DNA from: Ilumatobacteraceae bacterium | GTDB taxonomy: Bacteria; Actinomycetota; Acidimicrobiia; Acidimicrobiales; Ilumatobacteraceae | Assembly (NCBI GenBank): GCA_016463105.1 | Contig: JAEMRY010000011.1 | Location: 1 to 24,047, forward strand | Length of the DNA: 24,047 bases | Direction of reading: 5' to 3' | Shown here: positions 23,054-24,047 of the stretch, in pieces | How the letters are laid out: every line of letters starts with the position of its first letter | Numbering within the stretch: position 1 is the stretch's first letter | The notes under the pieces: generated by a model | Databases searched by the model: none | What the model was told of the DNA's origin: nothing | What the model saw: only the letters and a program-made list of their open reading frames with translations | Position numbers and translations under genes: made by a program

Positions 23054-23063
23054 AAATTAATAC

Positions 23064-23831
23064 TTAAATTCCTAAGAATTTGTCGAGCCCGAGGGTGAAG
23101 CCCTTGTGCTCGGCAATTTTATTGCACGCCAACACGACACCAGGCATGAAACTTGCGCGATCTATCGTGTCGTGACGAATCGTCAGTGTTTGACCTTGCG
23201 TGCCTAATACAACCTCTTGGTTGGCAACAACGCCGCGCATGCGCACTGCATGAATTGGAATATCTGCCGGACCACGTGCGCCACGTGCCCCAGCAATTGC
23301 TTCGTGCGTAGTTGGGTCGCTCGCCCACTGATTGCTGGCAGCAGCCATGCGATTAGCAGTTGCTATTGCAGTACCGGACGGCGAATCAATTTTATTCTCG
23401 TGATGAATTTCGATAATTTCTGCCGTGTCAAAAAACGGCGCGGCAATCTCGGCGAAGCGCATCATCAAGACTGCGCCAATTGCAAAATTTGGCGCAACTA
23501 TGCAGTTACTGGATGTAAATATCTTTCTAAACTCTGCAATATCTGCATCGGTAAAACCAGTCGTGCCCACAACGGCGTGAACATTGTGCATTGCTAACCA
23601 AGGCAAATTAATTCGTGAAGCAGCAGCGACCGTAAAGTCAACTGCAACTTCTGTTTTTGCATCGGCTAGCGCACGCAAATCTTTGGCGATTGTTAAGCCT
23701 TCAATCATTGAACCAGAAGCAGCAGAATCAACTGCCGCAACCAGTTCTAGATTTTTGTCGGCTGCAATGGCGGCGCAGACCGTTTGGCCCATCCGCCCCG
23801 CAGCACCAATGACACCGACGCGAATTGTCAT
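23064..23831 (-). CDS. dapB: 4-hydroxy-tetrahydrodipicolinate reductase
   Basis: A 255-residue NAD(P)H-dependent reductase, the step after DapA in diaminopimelate and lysine synthesis. The N-terminal Rossmann fold has VGVIGAAGRMG (5-15), GTTGF (89-93) and APNFAIG (113-119). The catalytic region IEIHHENKIDSPSGTA has His143, His144, Lys147 and the substrate-binding SGT at 152-154. Length is typical. ATG at 23831 has AGGA about 11 nt upstream, overlapping the end of the preceding gene, which stops 13 nt before, so the two are likely one transcript. It is separated from dapA by about 9 kb of other genes. Confidence 0.96.
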   Translation of the reverse strand: MTIRVGVIGAAGRMGQTVCAAIAADKNLELVAAVDSAASGSMIEGLTIAKDLRALADAKTEVAVDFTVAAASRINLPWLAMHNVHAVVGTTGFTDADIAEFRKIFTSSNCIVAPNFAIGAVLMMRFAEIAAPFFDTAEIIEIHHENKIDSPSGTAIATANRMAAASNQWASDPTTHEAIAGARGARGPADIPIHAVRMRGVVANQEVVLGTQGQTLTIRHDTIDRASFMPGVVLACNKIAEHKGFTLGLDKFLGI

Positions 23832-23844
23832 CTCAGTTGAGATC

Positions 23845-24047
23845 CTATTGATCGTTTCGCAAATCGCGATCGAACTCTTCTTCGAAACTCACGCTGACTG
23901 CATCTGACGGCGCATTGCGATCATTTGAACGTGGTCGATCATTACGGTCGTTACGCGGGCGATCATTTCTGTCGTTTCGCGGACGATCATTGCGGTCGTT
24001 GCGGCCGCCGCGATCATTCGAACGTGGACGATCATTGCGTTCTGGAC
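23845..24047 (-). CDS. C-terminal tail of an Arg/Asn/Asp-repeat protein, probably PNPase (5' part outside window)
   Basis: Only the last 66 codons lie in the window. On the minus strand the frame reads repeated blocks such as RNDRNDRPR and RSNDRGGR, then NAPSDAVSVSFEEEFDRDL and stop TAG at 23845-23847. A basic, disordered, repeat tail ending in a short acidic VSFEEEF-type peptide fits the C-terminus of actinobacterial polynucleotide phosphorylase after its S1 domain. PNPase genes commonly lie upstream of dapB in this phylum, which supports the idea. A DEAD-box helicase or other RNA-binding protein with a similar tail is possible. The catalytic part is not visible, so the name is an inference. 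It is 13 nt upstream of dapB. Confidence 0.62.
   Translation of the reverse strand, partial: PERNDRPRSNDRGGRNDRNDRPRNDRNDRPRNDRNDRPRSNDRNAPSDAVSVSFEEEFDRDLRNDQ
23917..24042 (-). repeat. Low-complexity coding repeat (Arg-Asn-Asp)
   Basis: Short, degenerate units around CGATCATT and CGGTCGTT recur through this stretch. They are the DNA form of RND-type amino-acid repeats in the tail of the partial gene. Unit lengths vary and stay in frame, unlike a CRISPR array. Confidence 0.75.

Noticed and set aside
23917..24047. CRISPR-like regular repeats
   Set aside because: Unit lengths are irregular, there are no spacers, and the repeats translate in one frame as an RND-rich protein tail.

Overview
The window reads as a stretch of actinobacterial chromosome, most likely from a member of the Acidimicrobiia with moderate GC content. 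This is inferred from the protein families (F420-type luciferase-like oxidoreductase, a coiled-coil zinc-ribbon protein beside rnpB, the run dapA-rnj-ftsK-rimO-pgsA-cinA) and from the many genes that seem to be read from leaderless transcripts. No database search was possible, so the taxon is an inference. I see no phage, integrase, transposase, CRISPR array or tRNA gene.

Layout. Bases 1-147 are the 3' end of the RNase P RNA gene (+). Facing it on the minus strand are a small membrane protein, a zinc-ribbon coiled-coil protein and a class A penicillin-binding protein (169-3658). A luciferase-like oxidoreductase (3739-4689, +) converges on a saccharopine/carboxynorspermidine dehydrogenase-like gene (4708-6000, -). 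From 6065 to 13888 runs a tightly packed minus-strand block, transcribed dapA, rnj, ftsK, rimO, pgsA, cinA: lysine/peptidoglycan precursor synthesis, RNA decay, chromosome segregation, ribosomal protein modification, phospholipid synthesis and NMN recycling. dapB (23064-23831, -) lies beyond an accessory segment of about 9 kb, and behind it is the tail of an Arg/Asn/Asp-repeat protein, probably PNPase.

Accessory segment (13955-23036). It holds a di-iron ferritin-like enzyme with its TetR regulator, whose promoter overlaps a clear 29-bp operator-like palindrome; a polar amino-acid ABC transporter (binding lipoprotein, permease, ATPase); a class C beta-lactamase-fold serine hydrolase; a fatty-acid acyl-CoA ligase; a DedA-like membrane protein; and a thiol peroxidase with a lysine-rich N-terminal extension.

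Most notable. The serine hydrolase gene is bracketed by a perfect 39-bp direct repeat (18283-18321 and 20164-20202). One copy is the end of the acyl-CoA ligase gene, read antisense; the other supplies the last codons and stop of the ABC ATPase. This looks like the scar of a one-gene insertion at an ancestral convergent gene overlap. The hydrolase frame and the ABC permease frame both extend upstream of any ATG, GTG or TTG, and both are preceded by the same 10-mer TATCATCTAG. RNase J lacks its usual C-terminal domain. Several genes show a TAnnnT box 6-7 nt before the start codon and no Shine-Dalgarno sequence.
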